Assembly: GCA_947311485.1 (NCBI GenBank)
Contig: CAMZLM010000207.1
Location: forward strand, 1 to 38,041
Source: an uncultured Paracoccaceae bacterium
GTDB taxonomy: Bacteria > Pseudomonadota > Alphaproteobacteria > Rhodobacterales > Rhodobacteraceae
Direction of reading: 5' to 3'
Length of the DNA: 38,041 nucleotides
The notes beneath the pieces were generated by a model, which saw only the letters and a program-made list of their open reading frames with translations, did no database searches and was not told where the DNA came from. Below, piece by piece: positions 17,495-27,023 of the stretch. Position numbers and translations under genes: made by a program. Within the stretch, counting starts at the first letter, position 1; each line of letters starts with the position of its first letter.

Positions 17495-18825
17495 CCCACC
17501 TCTATGAAACCCAAAAAGCCATGCGTGCGCGCCGTCGGGTGGCGTTGCAAAAAGGGGTGGTTGCCATTCTGGACGTGGGCACATCAAAGATTGCCTGCAT
17601 GATCCTGCAATTTGACAGCTCTGTTCAAAATGACGCGCAAGAAGCGATGACCGCGGTGGCGAACCACGGGGCGTTTCGTGTAATTGGTGTGGCGACAACC
17701 CGGTCGCGCGGCGTGCGTTACGGCGAAGTGTCCACGATGGAAGAAACCGAACGTGCCATTCGAACAGCAGTGCAGGCCGCCCAGAAAATGGCCAATACCC
17801 GGGTGGATTATGTGATTGCCTGTCTGGCTGGCGCAGAACCGCGTTCTTACGGGGTGGCGGGGTCTGTGCATTTGGAAAACGGGTCGGTGATGGATTACGA
17901 CATCGGCCGTGTGCTGGCGTCCTGTGATGTGCCGGATTACGGTTTGGGCCGCGAAGCGGTGCATGCGATGCCGGTGAACTTTGCGCTGGATCATCGTAGC
18001 GGTTTGTCAGACCCGCGCGGTCAGATCGGCAACCGGTTGTCTGTGGACATGCATTTGCTGACGATTTCCACCAGCGCGATCGAAAACCTGTTGCGCTGCA
18101 TTAAACGGTGCGATCTGGAACTGGCGGGTTTTGCGTCCTCGGCCTATGTGAGCGGGATTTCCGCGCTGGTAGAGGATGAACAGGAACTTGGCGGGGCGTG
18201 TATCGATCTGGGGGCAGGGGCCACCGGGGTGTCGGTTTTCCTCAAGAAACACATGATTTTTGCCGATAGTGTGCGCATGGGCGGGGATCTGGTTACCTCG
18301 GATATTGCGCAGGGCTTGCAGGTGGCCACATCTGTGGCCGAGCGGATCAAGACCTTTTACGGCGGTGTTATTGCCACGGGCATGGATGATCGCGATATGA
18401 TCGAAATTGGCGGGGATACCGGTGATTATGACCGCGACCGCCGCCGCATCAGCAGATCTGAATTGATCGGTGTGATGCGCCCGCGGGTCGAGGAAATCCT
18501 CGAGGAAGTCCGTAAATGTCTGGACGCGGCCGGATTTGACCATTTGCCCGGACAGCGCATTGTGTTGACCGGTGGCGGCAGCCAGATTCCCGGCATCGAA
18601 GGGCTGGCCAGCCGTATCTTGGGGCAACAAGTACGTTTGGGGAAACCTTTGCGGATTCAGGGGCTTCCACAGGCGGCAACCGGTCCTGCCTTTGCGTCTA
18701 GCGTGGGGTTGGTGCTTTATGCGGCGCATCCCCAGGACGAATGTTGGGATTTCAACCTGCCGCTGGAGGGGCAAGGCCGCCAACCCCTGAAAAGGGCGAT
18801 GCGGTGGTTTAAGGATAACTGGTAA
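17491..18825 (+). CDS. ftsA: Cell division protein FtsA
   Basis: The 444-aa actin-like ATPase anchors FtsZ filaments to the membrane. Phosphate-1 motif VAILDVGTSKIACMI, ACIDLGAGATGVSVF (phosphate 2) and IVLTGGGSQIPGIEGLA (adenosine) are in order, with the 1C insert between them. The C-terminal amphipathic helix, KRAMRWFKDNW, is the membrane-targeting sequence. Its start overlaps ftsQ. A gap of 209 bases separates it from ftsZ, so ftsZ probably also has its own promoter. Confidence 0.96.
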   Translation: MTHLYETQKAMRARRRVALQKGVVAILDVGTSKIACMILQFDSSVQNDAQEAMTAVANHGAFRVIGVATTRSRGVRYGEVSTMEETERAIRTAVQAAQKMANTRVDYVIACLAGAEPRSYGVAGSVHLENGSVMDYDIGRVLASCDVPDYGLGREAVHAMPVNFALDHRSGLSDPRGQIGNRLSVDMHLLTISTSAIENLLRCIKRCDLELAGFASSAYVSGISALVEDEQELGGACIDLGAGATGVSVFLKKHMIFADSVRMGGDLVTSDIAQGLQVATSVAERIKTFYGGVIATGMDDRDMIEIGGDTGDYDRDRRRISRSELIGVMRPRVEEILEEVRKCLDAAGFDHLPGQRIVLTGGGSQIPGIEGLASRILGQQVRLGKPLRIQGLPQAATGPAFASSVGLVLYAAHPQDECWDFNLPLEGQGRQPLKRAMRWFKDNW

Positions 18826-18950
18826 GAACCAAATAGAGGTGGTAGGCACAAAAGAAGAACAAAATGTGGCGTAAACAGCAAAATATCGCTGAAACAACAA
18901 GAAAATGCACTAAATGTGCCCCTATCGCCATATTTTTTCGTGACCTGCCC

Positions 18951-18976
18951 GAATCACTCGTTTAGCATAACGAATC
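18951..18976 (+). promoter_or_regulatory. Two GANTC (CcrM) sites upstream of ftsZ
   Basis: GAATC at 18951-18955 and again at 18972-18976 lie in the ftsA-ftsZ gap, 59-84 bases before the ftsZ start. In Caulobacter, CcrM methylation of GANTC in the ftsZ promoter is needed for normal expression. About one such site is expected by chance in a gap of this size, so regulatory meaning is only suggested. Confidence 0.4.
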
Positions 18977-19034
18977 AGAGCAGTAACGACCGCAAGAGCG
19001 GCGTATAGAGTATAAAAACACAGGCGGATGGATC

Positions 19035-20666
19035 ATGACATTAAACTTGCGCATGCCCGAAATGGCAGACCTTAAACCCCGGATCACCGTATTCGGCATT
19101 GGCGGGGCCGGTGGCAACGCAGTTAACAACATGATCGACAAGGCGCTTGACGGCGTTGATTTCGTTGTGGCCAACACCGACGCACAGGCGTTGCAGTCGA
19201 CCAAATCCACCAACAAAATTCAGCTCGGCGAGAAAATTACCGAGGGTCTAGGCGCAGGCGCACGTCCATCCGTCGGGGCCGCAGCCGCCGAAGAAAGCAT
19301 CGAAGCAATTGTTGATCATCTGGTCGGCAGCCACATGTGTTTCATCACTGCCGGCATGGGCGGGGGCACCGGAACCGGTGGCGCACCCATCATTGCGCAG
19401 GCTGCCCGTGAGCTGGGTATCCTGACAGTTGGTGTTGTGACCAAACCGTTCCTGTTCGAAGGCTCGCGCCGCATGCGTCAGGCCGAAGAAGGCGTCGAGG
19501 CCCTGCAAAAGGTTGTCGATACGCTGATCATCATTCCAAACCAGAACCTGTTCCGCATCGCCAACGAGCGCACCACATTCACCGAGGCATTTTCGCTGGC
19601 GGATGATGTGCTTTATCAAGGCGTCAAGGGTGTCACAGACCTGATGATCCGTCCGGGCATCATCAATCTGGACTTTGCCGATATCCGTTCTGTTATGGAT
19701 GAAATGGGCAAAGCCATGATGGGAACCGGCGAGGCAGAAGGCGAAGATCGCGCCATTCAGGCTGCCGAGAAAGCCATTGCCAACCCGCTGCTGGACGAGA
19801 TTTCCTTGCAGGGTGCCAAAGGCGTGCTGATCAATATTACCGGTGGTCACGACCTGACCTTGTTTGAACTGGACGAAGCCGCAAACCGCATCCGCGAAGA
19901 AGTCGATCCGGAGGCCAACATCATCGTCGGTTCCACGCTGGATTCCGGCATGGCCGATGTGATGCGCGTGTCTGTTGTTGCAACCGGCATTGATGCACTG
20001 GAAGGCGCACGCGATATTCCGGTTCCGCGCCGCTCGCTGAAATCGCCTTTGCCTGCTGCCACTGTCGAGGCCGCCGAAGATGTGACCGCCGAAGTTGCCC
20101 CGCAACCGGTTGCTGTAGAACCAGAAGTGGCCCCGCAGCCCGTGGTCGAAGAGCCAACCCTGTTTGAGCAAGCCGAAGTTGAAACCGCCCCACAAGCGGT
20201 TGCCGAAGAAGCAACCCCGCTTATGGATGACGGTTTGCCGGCTCCGGCCTATCAGCCTGAACCCGCTGCACCGGTTTCTGTAGAAGCAGAAATGATTGCT
20301 GACGAGCGTCAGGAGTATGTGGCTCCACAGCCGGCCAAACTGGGCCAGCCAAGTGCCGAAACCATGTCCCGCCTGCAAGCCGCCGTGGCCCGCGCGCCGC
20401 GCAAAGAAGCAACACCGGCCCCGCAAGACGCAGATAGCTTTTTCTCCGGAGAGGCAGAAGCAGAGAAGCCAAAAGGCTTTCGTCTGAACAGCTTGATCTC
20501 GCGGATGACGGGCCACAGCGATCAACCGACTGCGCAAAAGACCGCGCATCGCGAGCAGCCCCCCGTGAGCGCCGCGCCAGCCGTGGGTTATGCTGAAGAA
20601 GAGGAAGTGGACTCGGAACAGGAACGCATTGAAATTCCAGCGTTTTTACGTCGCCAAGCCAACTAG
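19035..20666 (+). CDS. ftsZ: Cell division protein FtsZ
   Basis: The 543-aa tubulin-like GTPase forms the Z-ring. The GTPase core (to about residue 315) shows [25 protein letters not shown], the signature [12 protein letters not shown], and the T7 loop [12 protein letters not shown] long Ala/Pro/Glu/Val linker (about 325-530, with repeated APQPV units) precedes the FtsA-binding tail [10 protein letters not shown]. The long linker is typical of alphaproteobacteria. The start is the ATG at 19035 after GGCGGATGGATC; a start at ATG 19053 or 19062 is possible. It is followed by a strong terminator. Confidence 0.97.
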   Translation: MTLNLRMPEMADLKPRITVFGIGGAGGNAVNNMIDKALDGVDFVVANTDAQALQSTKSTNKIQLGEKITEGLGAGARPSVGAAAAEESIEAIVDHLVGSHMCFITAGMGGGTGTGGAPIIAQAARELGILTVGVVTKPFLFEGSRRMRQAEEGVEALQKVVDTLIIIPNQNLFRIANERTTFTEAFSLADDVLYQGVKGVTDLMIRPGIINLDFADIRSVMDEMGKAMMGTGEAEGEDRAIQAAEKAIANPLLDEISLQGAKGVLINITGGHDLTLFELDEAANRIREEVDPEANIIVGSTLDSGMADVMRVSVVATGIDALEGARDIPVPRRSLKSPLPAATVEAAEDVTAEVAPQPVAVEPEVAPQPVVEEPTLFEQAEVETAPQAVAEEATPLMDDGLPAPAYQPEPAAPVSVEAEMIADERQEYVAPQPAKLGQPSAETMSRLQAAVARAPRKEATPAPQDADSFFSGEAEAEKPKGFRLNSLISRMTGHSDQPTAQKTAHREQPPVSAAPAVGYAEEEEVDSEQERIEIPAFLRRQAN

Positions 20667-20691
20667 GCAGGCCTCGGCTACCAGTAATATC

Positions 20692-20719
20692 AAGGCGCGG
20701 AATTTTTTCCGCGCCTTTT
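20692..20719 (+). terminator. Rho-independent terminator after ftsZ
   Basis: A perfect 11-bp stem (AAGGCGCGGAA at 20692-20702, TTCCGCGCCTT at 20707-20717) with a TTTT loop and a T tail lies 26 bases after ftsZ. It separates the division genes from lpxC, which must have its own promoter in 20720-20828. Confidence 0.9.
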
Positions 20720-20828
20720 GTGTTTCAAGAGTGTCACATTTGAATTAAAAGCGTGAATTGTGTCCTTGCTGCCAAAAAGGTATCCCGAATTAACGTCTTC
20801 CCGGCGAAGTCCTAATCAAGGTTACCCT

Positions 20829-21746
20829 ATGCAACGCACGTTAAAACAACCGATCCACCTGACAGGCAAGGGCCTGCATTCCGGCAAACGGGCAGAAGTG
20901 CGGATTTTGCCGGCTTCTGCGGAATATGGTGTTTGGCTGCGGCGGGTGGATGTAACAGATCGTGATAATCTGATCCCCGCGCTTTATGACCACGTGAATG
21001 ACACACGTTTGTGCACGCGGCTGGCGAATGATGCCGGCGTCGAAGTTTCTACCGTGGAACACCTGATGGCGGCGCTGGCCGGAACCGGGGTTCACAATGC
21101 GCTGATCGAAATCGATGGCCCCGAGATCCCGATCATGGACGGCAGTGCCGATGCGTTTGTCGAGGCAATCCTGCGGGTCGGGTTGACCACACAAGCCGCA
21201 CCGGTGCGGGCGATAAAAATACTGCAACCTGTGCAAATTTCCGTGGACGGTTTTTCCGCGCGTCTGTTGCCGGCAGATAGCCTCGAAATCGATTTCGCAA
21301 TCGATTTCCCCGAGGCCGCGATCGGCCAACAGGCCAAGACCTTGAAAATGGCCAACGGGGCCTTTGTGCGCGAGCTGAGCAATTGTCGCACGTTTTGTCG
21401 GCGCAGTGATGTGGATATGATGCAATCCGCCGGCCTTGCGCTGGGGGGCGGGCTGGAAAACGCTATTGTGGTTGATGGTGGCAAGGTGCTGAACCCGGAG
21501 GGTTTCCGCCGCGATGATGAATGTGTGCGCCACAAAATGCTGGATGCGCTGGGGGATTTGTATCTGGCTGGCGCGCCGATCCTTGGCCGCTATGAAGGCA
21601 ACAAGGCCGGTCACCGCGCCACGAATATGCTGCTGCGAGAGCTGTTTTCACAACCGGATGCGTTTGAAATGGTCACCTGTAGCGAGGCGCAGTGGCACGA
21701 TCTGCCCGGTGCGCATATCTCCTCAGAAGACATCATTCGCGCGTGA
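20829..21746 (+). CDS. lpxC: UDP-3-O-acyl-N-acetylglucosamine deacetylase
   Basis: The 305-aa zinc enzyme carries out the committed step of lipid A synthesis. The zinc ligands are in VEHLMAAL (first His), and in HKMLDALGDLYLAG (second His and Asp); the catalytic GHRATN His follows. IEIDGPEIPIMDGSA and NCRTFCRRSD are further LpxC motifs. The start is the ATG at 20829, where the protein begins QRTLKQPIHLTGKGLHSG as in the family; AAGG lies 8 bases upstream. The position after ftsZ is the standard one in Proteobacteria. Confidence 0.96.
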   Translation: MQRTLKQPIHLTGKGLHSGKRAEVRILPASAEYGVWLRRVDVTDRDNLIPALYDHVNDTRLCTRLANDAGVEVSTVEHLMAALAGTGVHNALIEIDGPEIPIMDGSADAFVEAILRVGLTTQAAPVRAIKILQPVQISVDGFSARLLPADSLEIDFAIDFPEAAIGQQAKTLKMANGAFVRELSNCRTFCRRSDVDMMQSAGLALGGGLENAIVVDGGKVLNPEGFRRDDECVRHKMLDALGDLYLAGAPILGRYEGNKAGHRATNMLLRELFSQPDAFEMVTCSEAQWHDLPGAHISSEDIIRA

Positions 21747-21783
21747 GCCTGACAAAATACGAATTGGTTGCCGTTCCTTTGGG

Positions 21784-21811
21784 AAAAAACGGTCGATTTC
21801 GTTTTTCCTTT
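21784..21811 (+). terminator. Possible terminator hairpin between lpxC and bamD
   Basis: GGGAAAAAACG and CGTTTTTCC form an A/T-rich stem with one bulge, followed by TTT. The pairing is weak. It may only attenuate transcription between lpxC and bamD. Confidence 0.3.
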
Positions 21812-21887
21812 GCTAAAAATATGCTAGTTAATTTGCGAGCACCGGACAGTTTGGCCGGAAATGAATGTGGGCGGGCGGAATAGAGCA

Positions 21888-22748
21888 ATGACACGAATGG
21901 CATTTCAGGGCCGAAAGCGGGTTCTTGGCGCAGTTTTGATTGCTGGCTTGGCTGTTTCGGGCTGTGCGCGCAAAGCTACCGAAGAGGAAAACCTTGAGAA
22001 ACTGCCACCGGAAAAGATTTTCCAACTGGCCGAATCGCAATTGGCGAGCCGCAAGGGCCGTAAAAAGGCCGCGAAAACCTTTACCGAGGTCGAACGCCTG
22101 TATCCTTATTCCGAATGGGCCAAACGATCCGTAATCATGGCCGCCTATGCCCATAAACAGGCGGGCGAGTATGAAGAAAGCCGCGCCGCTGCGCAGCGGT
22201 ATCTTGATTTCTATCCCGCCAGCGAAGATGCGGCCTATGCGCAATATCTGATCGCCTTGTCCTTTTATGACCAGATTGACAAGGTCAGCCGCGATCAGGG
22301 CATTACGTTTCAGGCGCTTCAGGCATTGCGCACCGTGGTTGAACGCTATCCGGATAGCGAATATGCCAGCTCATCCTTGTTGAAGTTCGATCTGACGCTG
22401 GACCATTTGGCCGGCAAGGAAATGGACATCGGCCGCTATTATTTGAAACTTGGCCATTACGGTGCCGCGATTAACCGGTTCCGTGTGGTGGTTGAGGATT
22501 TCCAGACCACCACCCACACCGCCGAGGCCCTGCATCGGTTGGTTGAATCCTATCTGTCGCTTGGCTTGACCGAGGATGCACAGGTTGCCGGTGCCATTCT
22601 GGGGCATAACTTTCGCGGCACTGATTGGTACAAAGACAGCCATGTTTTGCTGACGGGTCGCGGTATTTCCACGGAAAAGGTCGATGGCAAGGGCAAGGGG
22701 TGGCTGAAACGCATCTGGCGTCAAGCGGTCAAGGGCGAATGGCTCTGA
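21888..22748 (+). CDS. bamD: Outer membrane protein assembly factor BamD
   Basis: The 286-aa lipoprotein is an essential part of the BAM complex that inserts beta-barrel proteins in the outer membrane. A signal peptide with a lipobox (AGLAVSGC) predicts acylation at about Cys26. TPR-type repeats follow (EKIFQLAESQLASR, SVIMAAYAHKQAGEYEESRAA, DAAYAQYLIALSFYDQID, DSEYASSSLLKFD, KLGHYGAAINRFRVV), the normal set. I chose the ATG at 21888 with GCGGAA 7 bases upstream; ATG 21861 would extend the signal peptide unusually and ATG 21897 would shorten it slightly. recN follows after 23 bases, so they are probably co-transcribed. Confidence 0.93.
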   Translation: MTRMAFQGRKRVLGAVLIAGLAVSGCARKATEEENLEKLPPEKIFQLAESQLASRKGRKKAAKTFTEVERLYPYSEWAKRSVIMAAYAHKQAGEYEESRAAAQRYLDFYPASEDAAYAQYLIALSFYDQIDKVSRDQGITFQALQALRTVVERYPDSEYASSSLLKFDLTLDHLAGKEMDIGRYYLKLGHYGAAINRFRVVVEDFQTTTHTAEALHRLVESYLSLGLTEDAQVAGAILGHNFRGTDWYKDSHVLLTGRGISTEKVDGKGKGWLKRIWRQAVKGEWL

Positions 22749-22771
22749 TCCGGGTCGCCAAGGGTTAAGCC

Positions 22772-24418
22772 ATGCTGCGCAGCCTCAATATTCGGGATAT
22801 GTTGCTGATTGATCAGCTGGATCTGGAATTTCAGCCGGGTCTGAACGTGCTTACGGGGGAAACCGGGGCGGGTAAATCCATCTTGCTTGATAGTTTGGGG
22901 TTCGTGCTGGGCTGGCGCGGGCGTGCCGAATTGGTGCGCAGCGGGGCCACACAGGGGGAGGTCGTCGCCAGTTTTGACCTGAGCCCGACCCATCCGGTGC
23001 ATGCGCTACTGGAAGAATTCGGCCTGCCGGAAATCGAAGATGAACTTTTGTTGCGTCGTACCAACAGTCGCGATGGCCGCAAGGTGGCCTATGTCAATGA
23101 TCGGCGCTGTTCGGGCGAGGCCCTGCGTGCGCTGTCGGCGACCTTGGTGGAATTGCACGGACAGCATGATGATAAGGGGTTGTTGAACGTTTCCGGCCAC
23201 CGCGCGCTTTTGGACAATTTCGCCGGTGTGGATCCGACCCCGACGCGCAAGGCATGGAAGGCTTTGCGCGTGGCGAACAAGGAACTGGAAGTCGCACGCC
23301 TGACCTTGGCCGAGGCCGAAAAAGACGCCGAATTCCTGCGCCACGCGGTGGAGGAGCTGGACAAGCTGGCCCCTGAACCGGGCGAGGAAGCCCGACTTGA
23401 TGCCACCCGCCGCCTGATGCAGGGGGCCGCACGTGTGCGCGAGGATATCACCCGCGCCGCCCATGCATTGGGAACAGAGGCCGCCGAAGGGGCGCTGCAG
23501 GATGCATCACGCTGGCTTGAAGGCGCGCAAGCCGAGGTCGATGGCCGGCTGGATGCGCCGCTGGCCACGCTGGGACGGGTTTTGTCCGATTTGGCCGATG
23601 CCCAGCAGGATATCGAAGATTGCCTGCGCGCGCTGGATTTCAACCCGCTGGATCTGGAAATTGCCGAAGAACGTCTGTTTGCCATTCGTGGATTGGCGCG
23701 TAAACATAATGTCCTGCCGGACGACCTGTCCGCCTTTGCCGATGATCTGCGCCGCCGGTTGCAGGTTATTGATACCGGTGCCGATCATCTGGCCAGCCTG
23801 CAGGCCACGTGCACACAAGCGGCGCAAACCTATGAAAAGGCCGCGGCCCGCATCACTGCGCAACGGCGCAAGGCGGCAGGGGCACTGGATAAATCCATGG
23901 CGGCGGAATTGGCCCCGCTTAAAATGGAACGCGCGGTTTTTACCACGTTGGTGACTGCGGGCGATGCCAGCCCTGACGGGGTGGATTTGGTGGCCTTCGA
24001 AGTGGCAACAAACCCTGGTGCGCCCTCTGGCCCGATCAATAAAATTGCGTCCGGTGGTGAATTGTCCCGCTTTTTGTTGGCGCTAAAGGTGTGTTTGACC
24101 CGCCATGCCGACGGGTTGACGCTGATCTTTGACGAAATTGATCGCGGCGTTGGCGGTGCCACTGCCGACGCGGTTGGCCGGCGCTTGTCCGCGCTTGCGG
24201 ATCAATCGCAGGTGTTGGTGGTGACCCATTCGCCGCAGGTCGCGGCGCAAGGGGCGTATCAATGGCAGGTGTCCAAATCGGTTGCGCAGGGACAAACCCG
24301 TTCCACGGTTGCACGTTTGTCCGACGCAGAGCGCATCCGTGAAATTGCCCGTATGTTGGCCGGTGACGTTATCACCCCCGAAGCCGAAGCCGCCGCGCGG
24401 TCGTTGTTGGCCCGATAG
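22772..24418 (+). CDS. recN: DNA repair protein RecN
   Basis: The 548-aa SMC-like ATPase acts in double-strand-break repair by recombination. Walker A is near the N-terminus (LTGETGAGKSILLDSLG), then the Q-loop region VELHGQHDD. A central coiled coil rich in Glu, Ala and Arg follows (about 165-370), then SGGELSRFLLALK (signature), LIFDEIDRGVGG (Walker B) and LVVTHSPQVAA (switch His). The length is normal. The start is the ATG at 22772 with AAGGG upstream. No LexA box was recognised in front of it, and it shares a unit with bamD. Confidence 0.95.
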   Translation: MLRSLNIRDMLLIDQLDLEFQPGLNVLTGETGAGKSILLDSLGFVLGWRGRAELVRSGATQGEVVASFDLSPTHPVHALLEEFGLPEIEDELLLRRTNSRDGRKVAYVNDRRCSGEALRALSATLVELHGQHDDKGLLNVSGHRALLDNFAGVDPTPTRKAWKALRVANKELEVARLTLAEAEKDAEFLRHAVEELDKLAPEPGEEARLDATRRLMQGAARVREDITRAAHALGTEAAEGALQDASRWLEGAQAEVDGRLDAPLATLGRVLSDLADAQQDIEDCLRALDFNPLDLEIAEERLFAIRGLARKHNVLPDDLSAFADDLRRRLQVIDTGADHLASLQATCTQAAQTYEKAAARITAQRRKAAGALDKSMAAELAPLKMERAVFTTLVTAGDASPDGVDLVAFEVATNPGAPSGPINKIASGGELSRFLLALKVCLTRHADGLTLIFDEIDRGVGGATADAVGRRLSALADQSQVLVVTHSPQVAAQGAYQWQVSKSVAQGQTRSTVARLSDAERIREIARMLAGDVITPEAEAAARSLLAR

Positions 24419-24629
24419 CCAAAAACGACGCGTTACAGCATCTTGCCTTTAACTTGGGGCCGTGTGTCGCCAAAAGCCTGAGAGCACCAAGGCCGCGGTA
24501 AGGTTTGGTTAAGGAGAGGTGGCCGCGTTCTGCCGCTGATTGCGGGTTACAATATGGGGAGCACCGAGACGTTTTTTGAAGCCCATCTCCGGATTATGAA
24601 TTCTAAACCGGATGATCAATGGGGAGTGC

Positions 24630-24652
24630 CGCCCCGGATCGTGTCCGGGGCG
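24630..24652 (-). terminator. GC-rich hairpin between convergent recN and phosphomannomutase genes
   Basis: A perfect 9-bp stem (CGCCCCGGA at 24630-24638, TCCGGGGCG at 24644-24652) with a 5-base loop begins 7 bases past the stop of the minus-strand gene. No T tract follows on either strand, so it may act as a barrier or RNA 3'-end stabiliser. The rest of 24419-24658 holds nothing I can name. Confidence 0.55.
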
Positions 24653-24658
24653 ACATTG

Positions 24659-26155
24659 TTATATGGTCTGGTCGTAATCGCCAACGGACGGTTCTGTGCG
24701 GATGACCGCGTCGACGTCCTTGAAAATGGCACGCATTTCGGCGTCGCTTTCGGGGCTTTCGCAGACCACCACCAGATTTGGCGTATTGGACGAGGCCCGA
24801 ACCAGCCCCCAAGCACCATTTTCCAGCATCACCCGCGCGCCGTTTACGGTAACAACGCCGGTAATTTTGCGCCCGCCAAGGCTGCCGCCCTCGTCCGCCA
24901 GCTTGACCAGTTTAGCGACCAGACGTTCCAGAACCTCGTATTTTTCCTCGTCCGCGCAATAGGGGGACATGGTCGGGGTGGCCCAGGTCTGGGGCAGGGC
25001 GCGACGTAGATCGGACATGGACATATCCGGATTGCGATCAAGAAGTTTACACATTTCTACAGCAACCCGTGCGCCACAGTCATAGCCACGCCCAATTGGT
25101 TCGGCGAGGAAATAGTGACCGGATTTTTCAAATCCTGCTAATGCGCCCAGTTCCTTGACACGGCGTTTCATGTGGCTGTGACCGGTTTTCCAATAATCGG
25201 CCTTCACCCCGTTTTTGATCAGCTCCGGATCAGAGGCAAACAGTCCAGTAGATTTCACATCCGCAACAAAGGTTGAATTCGGATAGATCTTCGACAGATC
25301 CCGCGCCATAATCACGCCGACCTTATCGGCGAAAATTTCTTCGCCTTCGTCATCGACCACACCACAACGGTCACCGTCACCATCAAACCCCAGCGCCAGA
25401 TCAGCGCCGCTTTCCTTGACCGAAGCAGCCATGTCATGCAGCATTTCCAGCGCTTCCGGATTGGGATTGTAATGCGGAAAATTATAATCCAGCGTGTTGT
25501 GTGATGGCACGACTTCTACACCGATCCGTTCCAGAATTTCCGGCAAAAATGCCGAGGCCGTCCCATTGCCGGTGGCGCAAACGATCTTGAGCTTGCGGGA
25601 CATTTTGAAATCGCCACAGAGGTCATCAATATAGGCATCACGCACGCCGTTAATGCGTTCGTATTTGCCGCCATCACGGGCAACCATATCACCACCCAAT
25701 ACAATATCGCGCAGGCGGTTCATCTCGTCCGGGCCATGGGTCAGCGGGCGTTCAAAGCCCATTTTAACACCGGTCCAGCCATTCGGGTTATGCGATGCGG
25801 TGACCATTGCCACGGCGGGGGCATCCAGATGGAACTGGGCAAAATATGCCATGGGGGACACGGCAGGGCCGATGTCCTTAACATGAATACCGGCCTGCAT
25901 CAGGCCCAGCATCAGCGCATTTTTGATTGCCAGCGAATACTCGCGGTAATCGTTGCCGACGGCAATTACCGGTTCGATACCGGCCTCATGCATCTGGGTG
26001 CCAAGCCCCATGCCAAGCGCGGTAATGCCGGGCAGGTTAATGTCGTCGGGATATTTCCAGCGCGCGTCGTATTCACGAAAACCGGTGGGGGTAATCATCG
26101 GTTCCAGAAGGAAATCCCATGTGTTCTGGGACACTTTATACTGTGGTTTGGTCAA
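24659..26155 (-). CDS. Phosphomannomutase/phosphoglucomutase
   Basis: The 498-aa alpha-D-phosphohexomutase interconverts sugar 6-phosphates and 1-phosphates for nucleotide-sugar synthesis. The phosphoserine loop is VTASHNPNGWTGVKMG, the metal loop FDGDGDRCGV, the sugar-specificity loop GFEKSGHYF and the phosphate-binding region near LVRASSNTPNL. I chose a TTG start at 26153-26155: GGAG lies 7 bases before it, and the protein then begins TKPQYKVSQNTW, which I recall as the family start. The open frame reaches an ATG at 26221 inside kdsA with no site. It is the last gene of the kpsT-kpsE-kdsA unit, 28 bases after kdsA. The Man versus Glc preference cannot be read from sequence; manB or algC would be possible names. 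Confidence 0.88.
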   Translation of the reverse strand: MTKPQYKVSQNTWDFLLEPMITPTGFREYDARWKYPDDINLPGITALGMGLGTQMHEAGIEPVIAVGNDYREYSLAIKNALMLGLMQAGIHVKDIGPAVSPMAYFAQFHLDAPAVAMVTASHNPNGWTGVKMGFERPLTHGPDEMNRLRDIVLGGDMVARDGGKYERINGVRDAYIDDLCGDFKMSRKLKIVCATGNGTASAFLPEILERIGVEVVPSHNTLDYNFPHYNPNPEALEMLHDMAASVKESGADLALGFDGDGDRCGVVDDEGEEIFADKVGVIMARDLSKIYPNSTFVADVKSTGLFASDPELIKNGVKADYWKTGHSHMKRRVKELGALAGFEKSGHYFLAEPIGRGYDCGARVAVEMCKLLDRNPDMSMSDLRRALPQTWATPTMSPYCADEEKYEVLERLVAKLVKLADEGGSLGGRKITGVVTVNGARVMLENGAWGLVRASSNTPNLVVVCESPESDAEMRAIFKDVDAVIRTEPSVGDYDQTI

Positions 26156-26183
26156 TTCAATTCTCCGAAATTTGTTGGGCCGG

Positions 26184-27017
26184 TCAGGGAAATAAAGGGT
26201 CGTTTTTTGCGAGTCGATCAAAGGACATCAAGCTATTGACTACACCAGCCATCCGGTCGAGTTCAATCATATTCGGCCCGTCTGAAGGGGCGGTATCCGG
26301 GGCTTCGTGGGTTTCAATGAACACCGCGGCCACACCGATTGCCACGGCGGCCCGTGCCATGACCGGTGCAAATTCGCGTTGTCCGCCGGAGGAGCCACCT
26401 TGACCACCCGGTTGTTGCACGGAATGGGTCGCATCCATCACAACCGGATGCCCCGTTTGCGCCATTTGAGGAAGGGACCGCATGTCTGCGACCAGTGTAT
26501 TATAGCCAAAACTGGTGCCGCGCTCACACAACATGATGCGTTCGTTGCCGGTCGAGAGCAGCTTGTCCAACACATTGGGCATTTCCCAAGGGGCCAGAAA
26601 CTGCCCCTTTTTGGCATTGATTGCGGCCCCGGTTTCACCGGCAGCAATCAGCAAATCGGTTTGACGGCACAAAAATGCGGGGATCTGCAACACATCTACG
26701 ACCTCGGCAACAGCGGCGCATTGATCGGGCAGGTGAACATCGGTCAAAACCGGACAGCCAAGTGCAGATTTCACATCGGCCATGACTTGCAGGCCGGCTT
26801 CTTGGCCAAGGCCGCGCTTGCCGGACAGGGATGTCCGGTTTGCTTTGTCAAAAGAGCCTTTGAAAATGAAACCGGCCCCGGCATCATCACAGATTTTCTG
26901 CATTTCACGTGCAATCATCAGGGCGTGCTCACTGCTCTCGAGCTGACAGGGGCCGGCAATCACGACCAGCGGGCGGTTATTGCCCACTGTGACGTTTCCG
27001 ATATTGAAATTTTTCAT
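26184..27017 (-). CDS. kdsA: 2-dehydro-3-deoxyphosphooctonate aldolase (Kdo-8-P synthase)
   Basis: The 277-aa enzyme condenses PEP and arabinose-5-phosphate to Kdo-8-phosphate. Motifs include FKGSFDKANRTS, IPAFLCRQTDLLIAA, NAKKGQFLAPWEM, CERGTSFGYNTLV and DATHSVQQPGG. The N-terminal AGPCQLES has Cys where E. coli KdsA has Asn (GGMNVLES), so this is the metal-dependent class, as in Aquifex. The start is the ATG at 27015-27017 with TGAGGAAA just upstream. It lies 6 bases after kpsE. Kdo serves LPS core and, in ABC-dependent capsules, the poly-Kdo linker. The position in a capsule-type operon suggests the second role, though a single chromosomal kdsA would serve both. Confidence 0.95.
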   Translation of the reverse strand: MKNFNIGNVTVGNNRPLVVIAGPCQLESSEHALMIAREMQKICDDAGAGFIFKGSFDKANRTSLSGKRGLGQEAGLQVMADVKSALGCPVLTDVHLPDQCAAVAEVVDVLQIPAFLCRQTDLLIAAGETGAAINAKKGQFLAPWEMPNVLDKLLSTGNERIMLCERGTSFGYNTLVADMRSLPQMAQTGHPVVMDATHSVQQPGGQGGSSGGQREFAPVMARAAVAIGVAAVFIETHEAPDTAPSDGPNMIELDRMAGVVNSLMSFDRLAKNDPLFP

Positions 27018-27023
27018 ATTTCC

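Noticed and set aside
19248-20549. 433-codon open frame on the minus strand opposite ftsZ
   Set aside because: It lies wholly opposite a certain gene, has no ribosome site or family features, and follows from the codon bias of ftsZ.
24554-25009. Plus-strand frame starting between recN and the phosphomannomutase
   Set aside because: Most of it overlaps the end of the phosphomannomutase gene in antisense; the part in the gap includes the GC hairpin and shows no family.
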